This document shows positions 50,671 to 61,810 of a stretch of DNA of 64,000 nucleotides, piece after piece. Where the stretch lies: positions 620,001 through 684,000 of the forward strand of contig JAJTUP010000038.1 in NCBI GenBank assembly GCA_021399435.1, given 5' to 3'. The DNA is from Diaporthe sp. PMI_573 (lineage: Eukaryota; Ascomycota; Sordariomycetes; Diaporthales; Diaporthaceae). The position numbers and the translations under genes are program-made. The notes under the pieces are model-generated. The model searched no databases and was not told the origin of the DNA. It saw nothing but the letters and a program-made list of their open reading frames with translations. Each line of letters begins with the position of its first letter. The first letter of the stretch is position 1.

Positions 50671-52905
50671 CTAATAGCGTTCTTCCTGAAACATTGGATT
50701 AGCATGGATTGAATCTGCTAAATCCTTCCCAAAGAAATCGAGAATGGGCTGCATGGAGCAGCGCTGAAGCACAAGGTATGGTACAGGCACCATTCTCGCT
50801 GACCCTGTATAGACTTGCCACGACCCATTCTCTTCCTCTACTAGTAAGTCAACCCCGAATAGCTCCCGAGCGATGCGTTGGATCTCGTCTGGAATCACCT
50901 TAATGTCCAAGTAGGCGAGCCAGTAGCCGGGGTCAAATGTGATGGATACAGCTGCAACAGAGGGCCGAACCCCATAAGTTATTGCACAACACCGCTCGAA
51001 ACAGACCTTGGCACTTTCAAAGTCACCTTGGCCTCTCACAATCCGACCTACACAGTAGATGTGATCCCATAGCAACTGGAACTCATCCTCGCTAATACCT
51101 CCACCCACTTCAATCCTGCGAGTAATCTCATGGGCCTCTTGATATCTGAATTGGTGAATGCGGCTCTTGGCTAGCGATAACTGTAATGGCTTGAGGAGGT
51201 GTTCTGATATATCAGATATCTTGCCTAAAAATGTGAGAATTTCATGCTCGGATTGGTTGGGATTGCCTTGAAGACGAAGAGCTATACTGCGCTGAAGTAC
51301 AATCGTAGCCCAGGCTGAGGATGGTGCCGAATCCGTGAGAATCTCGGCGGCGGTGTCTAAGATTTGCATCCTATCATTCAGCGGGGCGGATCTTGAAGCT
51401 GTAGCCAAAGCTTCAGTGAGATCGTCCGGGAACGGTATGTCTCGGCCGGTTTCCCTATAGAGTCGTGCAAGCTGGCGAAATAGGACAGATAACGAGGTGT
51501 TCAGGGGCCTTTGACTACAAAATTAGTTTTCGAAACAATGTCTTTGACCTTTTACGCACAGTAAAGCAGCCACGTGCTCTTGTGGCCATGTCATCGAGGC
51601 CCCAAAACCGGACGGTCGTTCCGCGCGTGTAAAGCCTCGTAATGGGAGTGACGGAGGTGTAGCCTTGCGAGCCCGATGATACTCTTCTAAGCCTGAAAAT
51701 TGACAGTGAGCAGTAAGCCATATTGTGGGATAGTTCCAAAAGCCCACCTCTGAGGAATATAGAGTATGCTTTGTGGTCTTCAGGAACGATTTTGGCCGTG
51801 ACGGCTATAGCAACAACCTCGACTGGCAAGCTGGCAGCAACATTTCCAGGATCACCCAGAAACTTGCAGCAGGTGGAAAGGAGGGCTCGAAAACGTCCGT
51901 TTGGGAAGTTGAGAATCATTTTCTCCGCGTAAGTGGCGGAGCAGAGAACTAGACTTATCGAGTCTATCTTCCGAAGCTTGAGCTTGCGGTCCAGGGCGAG
52001 TTCATCAAGGAGAGGGCTGGACTCAAAGACAAAGCGCAGGAAGCTCAGCATTGATTTTCGTGGCCGCGGCTGCTTCAACGCGAGCATCAAATCCTGCACT
52101 GTCAGGGCCTGGTCTAGAAACTCAGATGCGAGTATACGAGCCTCGTCGCACAAGTGCGGTTGCTGGCACAAATCTGCCTGCATCCCATTCACTCTAAGGA
52201 AGATAGAAAGAAGGGGCATGTCATTTGAAAAGGGGCCTTTGGGAAGAGAAGGAGCTATGCATGCCGCGCCGGTTGGTGAAGTCGGAGGAAGTGGCTCGGC
52301 CTGGCTGTCAGTTGTCTGCATTGTCGGAGTGATGACGCCGTTGGCCTGGTGAGGCGATGAAACGATGGCATGTTCATGGCCCATACTCTCAAATAGTTTT
52401 TGAATAGCATGGTCGTTTAAAGATGCCTTAATCCATCTTTGGATATGGTTGATACGGTCGTCCTCGTCCGGTATCGCGCCTGAAAGCTGTTAGCTGGCAA
52501 CCTGTGACTCTTACGCTCTCTAGAACTATGGTAGATTCTTGGTAGATCATTATGGCCGTCGGACAAGATTCTGTCGCCGATCTCGCCACGTCTGTGATCT
52601 TGTATCTTAAATGCAAGAGCTTGTGTTACCTCAGAGGCTGTGAAGTACACTGAATCGGCTTCCAGCTGCAGTAGGGTCGATGAAATGCAGAAGACTTCCA
52701 TCTCAAGCGGGCTGAGCTTTCCAACCTCCTGTCGAAAGCTTTGGTCGTTTAAATACGTCTGATTGAAGGCGTTGAAATGGCGGGACTGCGTTTCCCCAAA
52801 AGCGTTTGGACCTCCGAGGAAGTCAAGCGCATTGTGTATCCTCTTTCTGAAGCCAGCCCTCCATTGGGCTTCCGGCCCTTCCGCAGATTTTGTAGCAGTT
52901 TCCAT
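50671..52905 (-). CDS. Unrecognised multi-exon protein with helical repeat-like C-terminal half
   Basis: Four exons, 52905-52515, 52479-51748, 51692-51560 and 51514-50671, splice with matching phases to 699 residues. The ATG at 52905 precedes a charged helical region (RAGFRKRIHNALDFLGG). The middle holds Leu-rich helices. From about residue 420 the chain shows TPR-like or other alpha-repeat character, for example LQLSLAKSRIHQFRYQEAHE and GRIVRGQGDFESAKVCFERC, the latter close to a tetratricopeptide unit. The first intron would be only 35 bp but has textbook GTAAGA, GCTAAC and TTTCAG signals. No function can be named. Because the next 180 bp also have coding sense in another frame leading towards the DUF7580-like gene, the two may once have been one protein. 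Confidence 0.55.
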
Positions 52906-53292
52906 GGCTTGAAGGTACCTACGATGCAGGCAGGAAAGTTAAGAAGATGGACACAGCTGATCTGTTGGAAGCTGCTGTCTCTGGAAAACGAAACGTTACC
53001 CCCCCCTGGTCAGTTTGTCAGCTTGTCCCCCCCCGCACCAAAATTAAGCTGGCAACCCGGAGCACTCACCAATATCCTCGTGGACGACCTCCTCAACGTC
53101 GCCGTCGCCGTGCACTATCGCCAACCCCCTTTTGCGTATATCTCTGTGATGGTCAGAAGTAGCAGAATCGACTCGAGCCCGTCACGTGAGGGTGCACATG
53201 CTCTGCTAGCCCTCGCCCAACCATCGCGCCCACATACCCGTTTGCAACGTCGAGTTGTCCGCTTTGCCGACGAGCGACGTACCGAGCCCTCG
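52906..53292. other. Region between the unrecognised gene and the degraded element
   Basis: 387 bp. A plus-strand open stretch crosses it (52777-53430), but only the part from the ATG at 53293 shows consistent composition with the downstream frame. Two short poly-C runs lie near 53001 and 53027. It probably contains the promoter of the minus-strand gene ending its 5' side at 52905. Confidence 0.35.
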
Positions 53293-54364
53293 ATGGCGCC
53301 ATCACGTACCCGGAAGCCTACGGCGAAGGCGAAGGCTGCTGCAGCTGCAAAACGCAAACCAGCAGCTCGCTTGAAGACCTCTCGGGATAAGCATACGGCT
53401 GCTGAACGTGCTACCCAGCGTGGTGTTTAAAATGCCGAGGAGGTCGCTGGTGATACTATCCACGAGGGAAACGACCCTTCGGGCAGCCCAGACGAAGCTG
53501 AGAGTGAGCATACCACCTTTGAGACGGTAGGTACATCTGAATTAGTACAGACAACCAGCAATTCAGAAGGTACTGATGTTGAGGAGCTGGGAAGCCGTCC
53601 CGTACAAAAAAGGTCGCTGGGAAAAGTACACCTGACGTTACAGATCAAAGTTAGTGGCGTACGGGCTGGTTGCACGCCGCCAACGGAGCGAGGTTTCTTC
53701 TCGTTTAGTGGCGATGGCTAAGAGGATCTTGATATCGACTTGCTGCTAGCAGATCTTCTAAACGGGACAAAGGAGTGTGTTGAGGCTGAGCTTGAGGGTA
53801 TGGGGGGTATCACAATCGAGTTGGTACGGATTCATATAGAGGCTGGCCGTTAGCTACAGATGAGAACCTTCTCGGTTTGGTTAGGGTTAGCGAAGAAGAA
53901 TGAACACCATCTAGAAGGAGTACTTCGTAGTGACGAAGTAGTAGAAATGCTCTCCTCAAGCGAGGGGCCCTACTATCTCTCGTTCACACATACCTATAAG
54001 GTTACCCTCTTGGCCGTACAGACAACACCCCATAGCACTGCAACGCTGAGGCGATCAGGTATTGATATCTTCACGGCACCGCCATCTGTAAGGTTAGTAG
54101 CTAGCCCAGCAGACGGCCAGCCAGCAGTACGACGCCTGCAAAGTGTTGCTTCGTCTAGAGGGTCGCCATTGCCTTAGACTGCTCAAAACGGGTTAGTGAC
54201 TGGTTGTATGTTGGCAGCGATGGGGGGTGAAAACGACCCCCTTTGGAACTACCATAAGCAGCTAATGGCAACATGGAAATGCCATGAAAACACTCGTTGC
54301 AGGGCCAATCGTTGGCCTGCTGAGCTGCAGCGGATCCTCTCCCGGATCGAAGAGAGGAATAGAG
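53293..54364 (+). mobile_element. Degraded repeat-family ORF with four C-to-T-type stops
   Basis: A single plus-strand frame runs from ATG 53293 into 54364 without any frame change. It is interrupted by TAA 53428, TAA 53719, TAG 53851 and TAG 54175, each one C-to-T step from a Gln codon. The encoded chain begins with a Lys/Ala/Arg-rich basic segment, continues acidic, then LGLAKKNEHHLEGVLRS…YYLSFTHTYKVTLLAV, and near its end has LWNYHKQLMATWKCHENTRC, a Cys-containing segment. I do not recognise the family with certainty; multi-copy mobile elements are the usual targets of RIP, hence the class. The 3' end blends in frame into the first exon of the NACHT gene at about 54305-54364. Confidence 0.5.
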
Positions 54365-54411
54365 GTAAGGCGTCATTCCCGAGCTTCTGGTGTTAAGCTA
54401 ACGGAGCGAAG
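54365..54411 (+). other. Probable intron joining the degraded frame to the NACHT gene
   Basis: The donor GTAAGG at 54365, branch GCTAAC at 54397-54402 and acceptor GCGAAG ending at 54411 form a 47-bp intron. The phases match: the upstream frame ends with one base, and the downstream exon supplies two and reads AETRRELHSW. Confidence 0.5.
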
Positions 54412-56949
54412 CCGAGACGCGACGGGAACTCCACTCCTGGCTCGGCCGCTGGTCCCCAAACGAACGCTACCATGACTCCCTCCCGAAGAGGCTCGTCGGC
54501 ACCTGCGATTGGATCTTCTACCGGTCTGCATTCCAGAACTGGCTTAACCAAGAATTCCCCACAGGCGCAAAGCTGCTGTGGATCCACGGACCCGCGGGGT
54601 TCGGCAAGACGATTCTCTGCGCGCACGTTGTCGAACACCTCTCGTCCACGCTTGAGACACCCGTCGCCCATTTATTCTTCTCATCCGACCTCGAGAGCCG
54701 TGAAGACCCTTTCGTGGCCGTACGATCATGGATTTCCCAGGTCGTGTCGCAGCACGAGGGTGCGTTCGAGCACGTCCGCCAGAGATGGGAGGCTGATTCG
54801 GATCCCATCGCGACCCGTGCGAATGCCGTCATGCTCTTCACACAGCTCCTCCACGTTGTTCCCGGCTGTACATTCGTTGTCGACGGTCTAGATGAATGCA
54901 CCTACTTGGACAACAGCAACATGTCTGTTACCAGATTCCTCCACACTGTTACGGACGCGGTTGTTGGGACGAACACTCGCGTTCTCGTGGTCAGTCGCGC
55001 CGAGCCAGAGATCCGACACGCCTTCACAGACGACGCGCTTATGAACTTTGCCGAATATGAGATTTCACTCGATGACGTACGATCCGACACAGCCGCCTAT
55101 TCCAGAGACATCATCGACAGAAAACTACCCAACAAGAACGACGATTTGCGATCGACCCTCTCCGAAGCCATGGCCGATCAATGCGCAGGCCAGTTCCTCT
55201 GGCTGAAGATGCAGGAGAAATCTTTGAGGAGAGGGATGAACAAGAAACAGCTCCAGCACACCATCAAGGAAACTCCGGCTGGGCTGGACCAATTATACGA
55301 CCGAAGCTGGCAGAGAATCACCCAGTCCCGAGACTGGGAGAGGCAACGTATCTACGCCCTATTACGCTGGGCGGCATTCGCACTACGGCCCCTGACAGTC
55401 TGCGAGGTCACCGAAGCTGTCCTTATCGACGAATCCGAAGACCTGCCCATCGAAGATCTCCCCGACGCTGTGGATGACGACTACATCGACAGCGAAATAG
55501 TCGGTCTTTGTGGGCCTCTCTTGGAGGTCAGGAGCCAGCACTCGGACACCTCCGCTGGCCTACGAACGGTGCACCTGACACACTTTTCCGTCAAGCAGTA
55601 CCTGCTGTCTAATCTCCCCACGCCTGGCTGGATCCGGGAGAACGAGCGATTGCGGGGTGAATACCAAAACACCTTGCTCGCCAAGGCCTGCCGCCTGCCT
55701 TTACTACATCAATTTCCGGCGAGTCTGGCGAGAAGCCCCAGATTACCCCTCCTGTCTCGCCATGGCATTCCGCGACTACGCAGCAGCGTCTTGGCATCAC
55801 CATATCAAGTCCGGCTTGCGCACCTATGAGGAAATATCGACGCTTACCATCCGATTCCTTGATAGAAGTAACCCCGCCTGGAATGCTTGGAGGGCATGGT
55901 TCGATGAACAGGATGCTGAGCTTCAGAAACTTGGGACTGAATCCACCTCACCTGGCCCGCTCTATTACGCAGTGGAGCTCGAGTTAACAGATGTGGCGAG
56001 TGCTTTGATAAAAGAACAGAATTGTGACGTGAATGAAAGAAACGACCTTAGAAGATCAGCTCTCGACGTTGCATGCGCAAAGGGGAGCAAAGAAGTTGTG
56101 AAAATACTCCTTGATGCGAACGCCGACATATCAACTACCGACAAGAATGGGTGGACGCCGTTGCATTCGGCATCAGAGAATGGACACATCGAGGTGGTCA
56201 AGCTGCTTACCGAGAAGGGTGCTGACACTGCGGTTGCAACCAAGGACGGGTTAACGCCATTGCATTCAGCATCAAATAATGGACACGTCGAGGTGGTCAA
56301 GCTGCTCATTGAGGAGGGTGCTAGCGTCACAGTCACAGATGACGACGGGTGGACGCCATTGCATTTAGCATCGCAGGATGGACACATCGAGGTGGTCAGG
56401 CTGCTGCTAACAACTCTGGGCGTCGAAACTAGCAGGGCAGACAACCATGGCCGTACGGCGTTGTTCTACGCCTCCAGATGTGGGCACAACAATGTGGTTC
56501 AAGCGCTGCTTGCCGATGGGCGAATCGATCCCGGCATCAAGGACTGGTACCATTCGACATCGTTGTTTGCTGCCGTGAGGAACGGCCACTTCGAAGTGGT
56601 GGAGCTTTTAACCGCGGCCGGAGGCATGACCATTGAGGGCCATGACGGTTTTGGTCGGAGTCTCTTCTGGTGGGCGTGGCGCACTGGCAATCTTCAGGTC
56701 CTTCAGCTCCTAGTGCAGCATGCCGAAAGGGCAGGCAGTCCCATCCCCAACGACCCTGCTCCAGTCACTGCCATTTCTATTCCGTTTGATCATGAATCCG
56801 CTTGGTGCAACGCCTGTACACTGAGCATCCGGGAAGGCAGTGGGTATTCTTGCAGAGTGTGTGACAGCCGGGGCTTCTGCTTGTGCGTCGAGTGCTTTGA
56901 CGGAGGTATCCGATGCCCGGACAGCTCTCATGTGCTGGTGCCTCAGTGA
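54402..56949 (+). pseudogene. NACHT-ankyrin-ZZ (NLR-like) gene split by a 7-bp tandem duplication
   Basis: The first frame (54402-55829) has no usable ATG before its NACHT domain. It has Walker A GPAGFGKT at about 54586-54612 and Walker B FVVDGLDEC near 54870-54900, then winged-helix-like sequence ending LTHFSVKQYLLSNL. At 55686-55699 the heptamer GCCTGCC occurs twice in tandem. With one copy the frame would pass directly into the second frame (YYINFRRVW…), so the duplication is a +1 frameshift. The second frame continues to 56949 with about six ankyrin repeats (GWTPLHSASENGHIEVVKLL type). It ends in a Cys-rich segment C-X2-C…C-X2-C…C-X2-C…H that fits a ZZ zinc finger. Such proteins are fungal STAND signal receptors. 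The upstream exon seems replaced or preceded by a degraded element. Confidence 0.82.
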
Positions 56950-57073
56950 GCGCCCGGAAGACCTATCCCTGATGGCCTGCCTGGCGGTATGATGTGAGTG
57001 ATTTGCAACACCTCGCTAAGTATGCACGTGTCTTTCGATGAAGCTAAGGCTTTGTAACCCCGGTCTCTTCCTC

Positions 57074-58073
57074 CTACTTAGCGATTGTGGCTTCTGTCTT
57101 GGTGTCGTCGACCATAGGGCTTTCGACCTCATATTTCTGCTTACGCGAGAAATACTCCCACTGCGCGTCTATGGTAGTCATGCCATACTTTTCCGGCTTG
57201 TTTTTGGTGCTGAAGGGCTCCCATAGTATGGAAAACTCTGGTCGGAACAGTGCCTTCCAGGCATCACCGCCTCGGCCCCGGAGTCTACGCAGCAGGATGT
57301 TGAAGAGGTGTGCCATCGCCTCAGGGTGGAATGCGTAGCCAAAGCGCTTCATCAGATGAGGCCGCGTACTCAGGGAGCTCATGACAACCAGCACATGCAG
57401 ACATTGCCACAGCTTTAGGTCATGAGTAACAGGCGTGGTAAGGATGCGAAGGTTGACAACCGAAAGCAGTTGGGCCGCTCTGTCAGCCACGGCCTTGTCC
57501 AGCAAAAGCAACTGGCAGAGCATAAGCCCTAAGTCGGGGTTGTAGGAGGTCAGTCGGATTGATGATGATTAAGGCCAATATTTATGCACACCTACCTGGG
57601 TCGAACTGTGTAACTCTGAATCTCTGCTGGTCTGCGTAAAGATTGGGAGAACCTGTTCGTGACCCAGCCAACTCTGTTGGTGTATTGCCTCGAGTTGCGT
57701 TGGGAGCGGCCCCGGTGATCGTCTTCCCGCGGATGTAACAAGTCAAGTCCATATAGTGTGACGCCGGAACAATGAATGATGGAGTCAAGTGAATCGTATG
57801 ACCGGAAGCCTGCAGGCGCAGTGACATCTTGAGCAGGGCAAGAAGCTTGGAAGGCGGAGTCGATTCGTGGTCATCGAGTCCAGCGACAAACCGGAGCAGC
57901 TTGTCGAAAGCAAGCAGATGGATCTCCTTGCAAGAGGCGAAACGACCCTTCTCTAGGTCCGTTGACGAAGCCGAAGCTAGAAGCAGGCGGGCAATGGTTA
58001 TATACAGATTGACTTCGTCCAACGACAGCGTCTTGCTGCGGCCTGGAGTACGCCTCGTTTCTCTCTCGCAGGC
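57074..58073 (-). CDS. Orphan two-exon gene, 5' end not found
   Basis: Exon 58073-57596 and exon 57528-57074 join in phase (GTAGGT donor, ACTTAG acceptor) and give about 310 codons. No ATG precedes the first conserved stretch, so an upstream exon is missing or the 5' end is lost; an in-frame TAA is at 58076-58074. The chain is helical: DEVNLYITIARLLLASASST, RFRVTQFDPGLMLCQLLLLD, WQCLHVLVVMSS, and ends with YFSRKQKYEVE and a charged tail. It contains no domain that I recognise. It lies 185 bp downstream of the intact NACHT gene on the same strand and could be a separated C-terminal module of it or of the broken NACHT gene to the left. Confidence 0.5.
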
Positions 58074-58257
58074 TTAGAAATTCCTACATACATAATTCCG
58101 ATTTTGAGAGGGGCATGCTGTGCATTACATCAGCTACGAAATTTATGCAACATGGAACACAGTCCGAGAGCAGGTGGCAAGCTTGCCTTTACGAGCGACA
58201 TGTCCTTGTCCAAAACCTTTCCAGACTCGAGACCATTATCGTGAGTTTTTATTCAAT

Positions 58258-61200
58258 CTAGGCTAACTCTATATTTTCGCAGAGAACTTGCAAAATTTCC
58301 AGCGAATTATTCTTGTTTTCACGAGTTTCATCCTTCAGAACCAGTTGTCCGTCGTCATCACGTCTCATAGCTGAAAGGGGATCCATACCGGTACAGACCA
58401 AGAAGCGGCACATGTCCAAATCACCAAGCCGCACAGCTATGCGCAAAGCATTTTGCTGTGGCTCCTCGCGTAGAACCCAACGCGTCAATTGGTTCTTGAG
58501 CTCTGCGTTATGCTGAGCTCTTACAATGAGCCGTCGGACGATAGGCATACAACCTGCGCCAGCAGCCACACATAGTAATTCATTGCCCCATTGTTCCCGA
58601 ACTAAGTTATCAAGCACGGAGTCGACAAGATCAAACACTGGATCCCAATCCTTGCATTTCGCAGTGGAAAGAGACCATCGTTTGATAATGAGTCGAAAGA
58701 AGTCAAGGTTCCGAAGTTGATGACCATGTTTACTCTCGAGGAGTATCTTGAGCCTGGACAAATCGCCCCATTGAAGAATCTGACTGGCAGCTCCCATCAT
58801 GGGATTTGGAAGGAACTTGTCTTTGCCAAAGTCGGAATCCTCGAGCATTCTACGTAGCATTGCTGCTGAGCCGTATAGCGAGGTGATGCTGAGGGGGTCA
58901 TACAGACTGCTGTCGAACTCGAATCTGGGCAGGATCGCACAATCCGGACGTCGGTTTTGCTGAATCCAATTATCAAGCCGCGTTGAGCCTGCTCGGCATA
59001 ATTTCTCCAAACTGAACAAGCTCGGAAGAGGCTCGACTGTGACAGCGCCAAAGTGATGTACCCAGTGGCACGATGCGTAGGTGAATAACTCGCCAAAGCC
59101 ACGTTCAGTGGGGTCGTAGCGAATCATGTCTTCTTCCCAGTCTTCCCACGAGCAATGTGGATCGTACTCCGCCGGCGGAGTCTCCTCGTCGAACAAATCG
59201 ACATCCTGAGGTAGCGCTTCGATTGCCACTTGCGCTGCAGAAAATATCTTGGTGGTGCCAATCTCATCCAATGCAAGATATTTGAAGCAGATGTCCAAAA
59301 TAAAGCTCTCAAGCCTCTCGACACATCGATGAAAAAGTGCTTGATCGGTTGTCGTTGAGTTAGGAGTTTGCAAACAAGGCTGATCCGTCCACTCCTTTAT
59401 AATGAACTCCCTGACCGACTGGTGTATAAGTTGAATTTGACGCTTCTTTAGGTCGCTGAAATCAAGTCGAGCAATGAATGGATAGACAAGACTGATTACT
59501 CTCTGATGGTCGACTAAATCACCAAGAGCAGCCACGGTGGCTATCTCCCGTTGAGAGGTCCCCACTGCAGCCGCCCAGGCGAACTCTAGTATGCTTAGGG
59601 GCCTGCGGGTGACTGCGAGAATCCTCAAAGCTGTGCTGGCAATCTCCTTGTTCTCAGGGTCATTGGAAGTGCATCGTATAAATAAGGTGCGGTAGAGCTC
59701 TGAGAGCTGTCCAGGTAACGGCAATCCTTCTAGGAACAGTCGCATTGGGCCAAGCGCCCTGATTCCACGGACTTCGATGAGTTCAATTACCATCTTGGTC
59801 CATATGGCGCTTCCTTGAGCCAAACGAGATAGTCTCTCTATGACGAGTGTTTTGACGTCTTTCGACAGATAGGAAAGTCGCCTCTCGACTGATTTCTCAA
59901 CAATAATGCCATCTCGCTTGGCGTCGCAAGGTAGATAGATCTTGGCCATCCCGTCGACCTGACTCAGAATCTCTTCTTGAGGGCGGGAAGACAAGAAAAC
60001 CTTCAGCCTTGAGATCTTTTGCGTCAAGATTCTTAACGATTGGAGAAGAATGCTTCGGGAGGCTCTGTCGCACTCATCGAGGCCATCAATGAGCAAAAAT
60101 AGTGGACGATCGATTGCTTCCAGCAACATTTGCAAAAACTCTTCCAGTTTCTTGGTATCTGTTGCTGGATCGAAATTCCCAGAAGACTGAGCCTGCTTGT
60201 AACGGTCAAAGAATTCTTTCTTCAGGCCAGGGAGTTGTTCAAGGAGCGATAGAATCAGGCAAGAGAATATTTGAACGGTCTGGCCCGTCCCATCATCTCG
60301 ACAATAATAGAAGCATACCTTAGACTGAGGAAGTTGCTGCTCAGATCTTCGTCTCAGTTCGTCGACAAGGAATGCGATGGCAACGGTCTTTCCGCTGCCC
60401 ATTTCGCCAAGGAGCATCACCTGCTCGGAATTGGAGGTGCAATACCAGTCGATGAAGTTGGAATCCACGAGCAAAAAGTCGCAAGCCTGATCAGCTCGGA
60501 GATCCCGTAGATAGGCGTGGTATTGACTCTGCCGCTTCATGTTGCTACTGCCCAGCCACCTACTGACTAAGGTCGGGTGAGAATGCATCAACTAAGTTTG
60601 AATAATGACAACTTACTTTCCTGATCATATAGCATGGCCTTGATATCTTCAACAATCTCCAATGTCGCTTTCTGTACGAGCTTTCGAAGAGTGTCGGCCT
60701 GTCTGAGGAAGTCTTGGACAATACTAGGCAGACGACCGTTCTCCAAGATCAGGCCGACGACTAATTTCGCGCCTTTTCTAGATAAAATCTCAAATGCAGC
60801 TTTGTAGAACTCGAGAAGTTTCTTGTACACCGAGACGAGCGCCTGCAGAATGTTAGAAAAGTTCGCAGAATTAAGTGTAAATCGACTTGTCACCTTGTGA
60901 ATATCCTTCTTGTCGGCCTTCTGGCCAAGCGTATCGCAGTCATCAATGTAGGAAATCTGCTCCAGCATTTCCGCGATTTGCTTGGCAAAATCTAGGTCGG
61001 CAGTTGAAACGCTGATAGCAATCTGTGTAAACGCGATAAGTTCTTGCTTTTGATTTTACACAATCATGGCTGAATGCAATGGGTAATGTGTCTGGACAGA
61101 GCTTACCGTCGTCACGCCCCGGACCATACCAAAAACTGTCGATGCTGTTGGGTCAAGGCTCGCCAGGGGACTGGCCAGGTCTAATGCCAACTTGAATCTC

Positions 61201-61810
61201 TCAAGGGGTACCTGTATAGATCGCAAGTATTTCACGCCCCTCAGGAAAGCTGAATCTTGGGTGGCTTCATTGTCAATTTCTCCGAGTTCCTTGAAAAGCT
61301 GTTCGACGTTTCTGCCCTTGAGCATAGCAATGTCTATGTCTTCCCCGAGACTTTCGACCGCCTCGCGATACGCTGTACTCCAGAGGTCTCTAGAAACAGC
61401 ATCATCTATGCGATCAACACTTGTGGACCGATCGATAGTGAGACTTTGTTCAGAATGGTTGGTGTTGAGGGCAGCCTGGTCCGTTGGGTTTCGGGCTCCG
61501 TCACGGCTGGTGTTTGGCGCCTCTCTAGAAGTATCACTCGCTTGATTGGAAGGCAGCGAGCATGCTGTAGATGGCGGATATTGAGAGTTTGGGGCTGTGC
61601 TGATGGCCATGGACTAATTAGCACAACCTTGCTGATGAGATGGAGACGATAATCGACTCACATGGCCACAAGATCACGACCTTGCTGAGTGCTCTGAGAT
61701 GGGTCGGTGCTTCCATGGTCGGATGGACTGCGGGACTTCGATCGTAGTCTTTCTAATCGCACGCGCAACCTAGATCGGAATCCTTCGTTATGCTTTGTTG
61801 AAGATGTCAT
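58258..61810 (-). CDS. Intact NACHT (NLR-like) protein, 1101 residues
   Basis: Five exons on the minus strand: 61810-61662, 61599-61107, 61022-60894, 60842-60617 and 60566-58258. All four introns agree in phase, giving 1101 residues. The start is basic (MTSSTKHNEGFRSRLRVRLERL). Residues of about 115-330 form an all-helical N-terminal domain (DLWSTAYREAVESLGEDI…LERFKLALDLASPLASLDP…) like the effector-side domains of fungal STAND proteins (Goodbye/DUF7708 type, uncertain). NACHT follows, with Walker A GEMGSGKT at 386-393 and Walker B LFLLIDGLDEC at 488-498, then SSRPQ sensor sequence. The C-terminus has degenerate ankyrin-like helices (NELLCVAAGAGCMPIVRRLI, ALRIAVRLGDLDMCRFLV). No stop or frame break was found. 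It is a likely innate-immune or self/non-self sensor. Confidence 0.85.

Noticed and set aside
61406..61624. Alternative minus-strand frame in exon 2 of the intact NACHT gene
   Set aside because: It arises only if the acceptor TTAG at 61616 is used, and it stops before the conserved domain. The acceptor at 61600/61601 gives the continuous frame.
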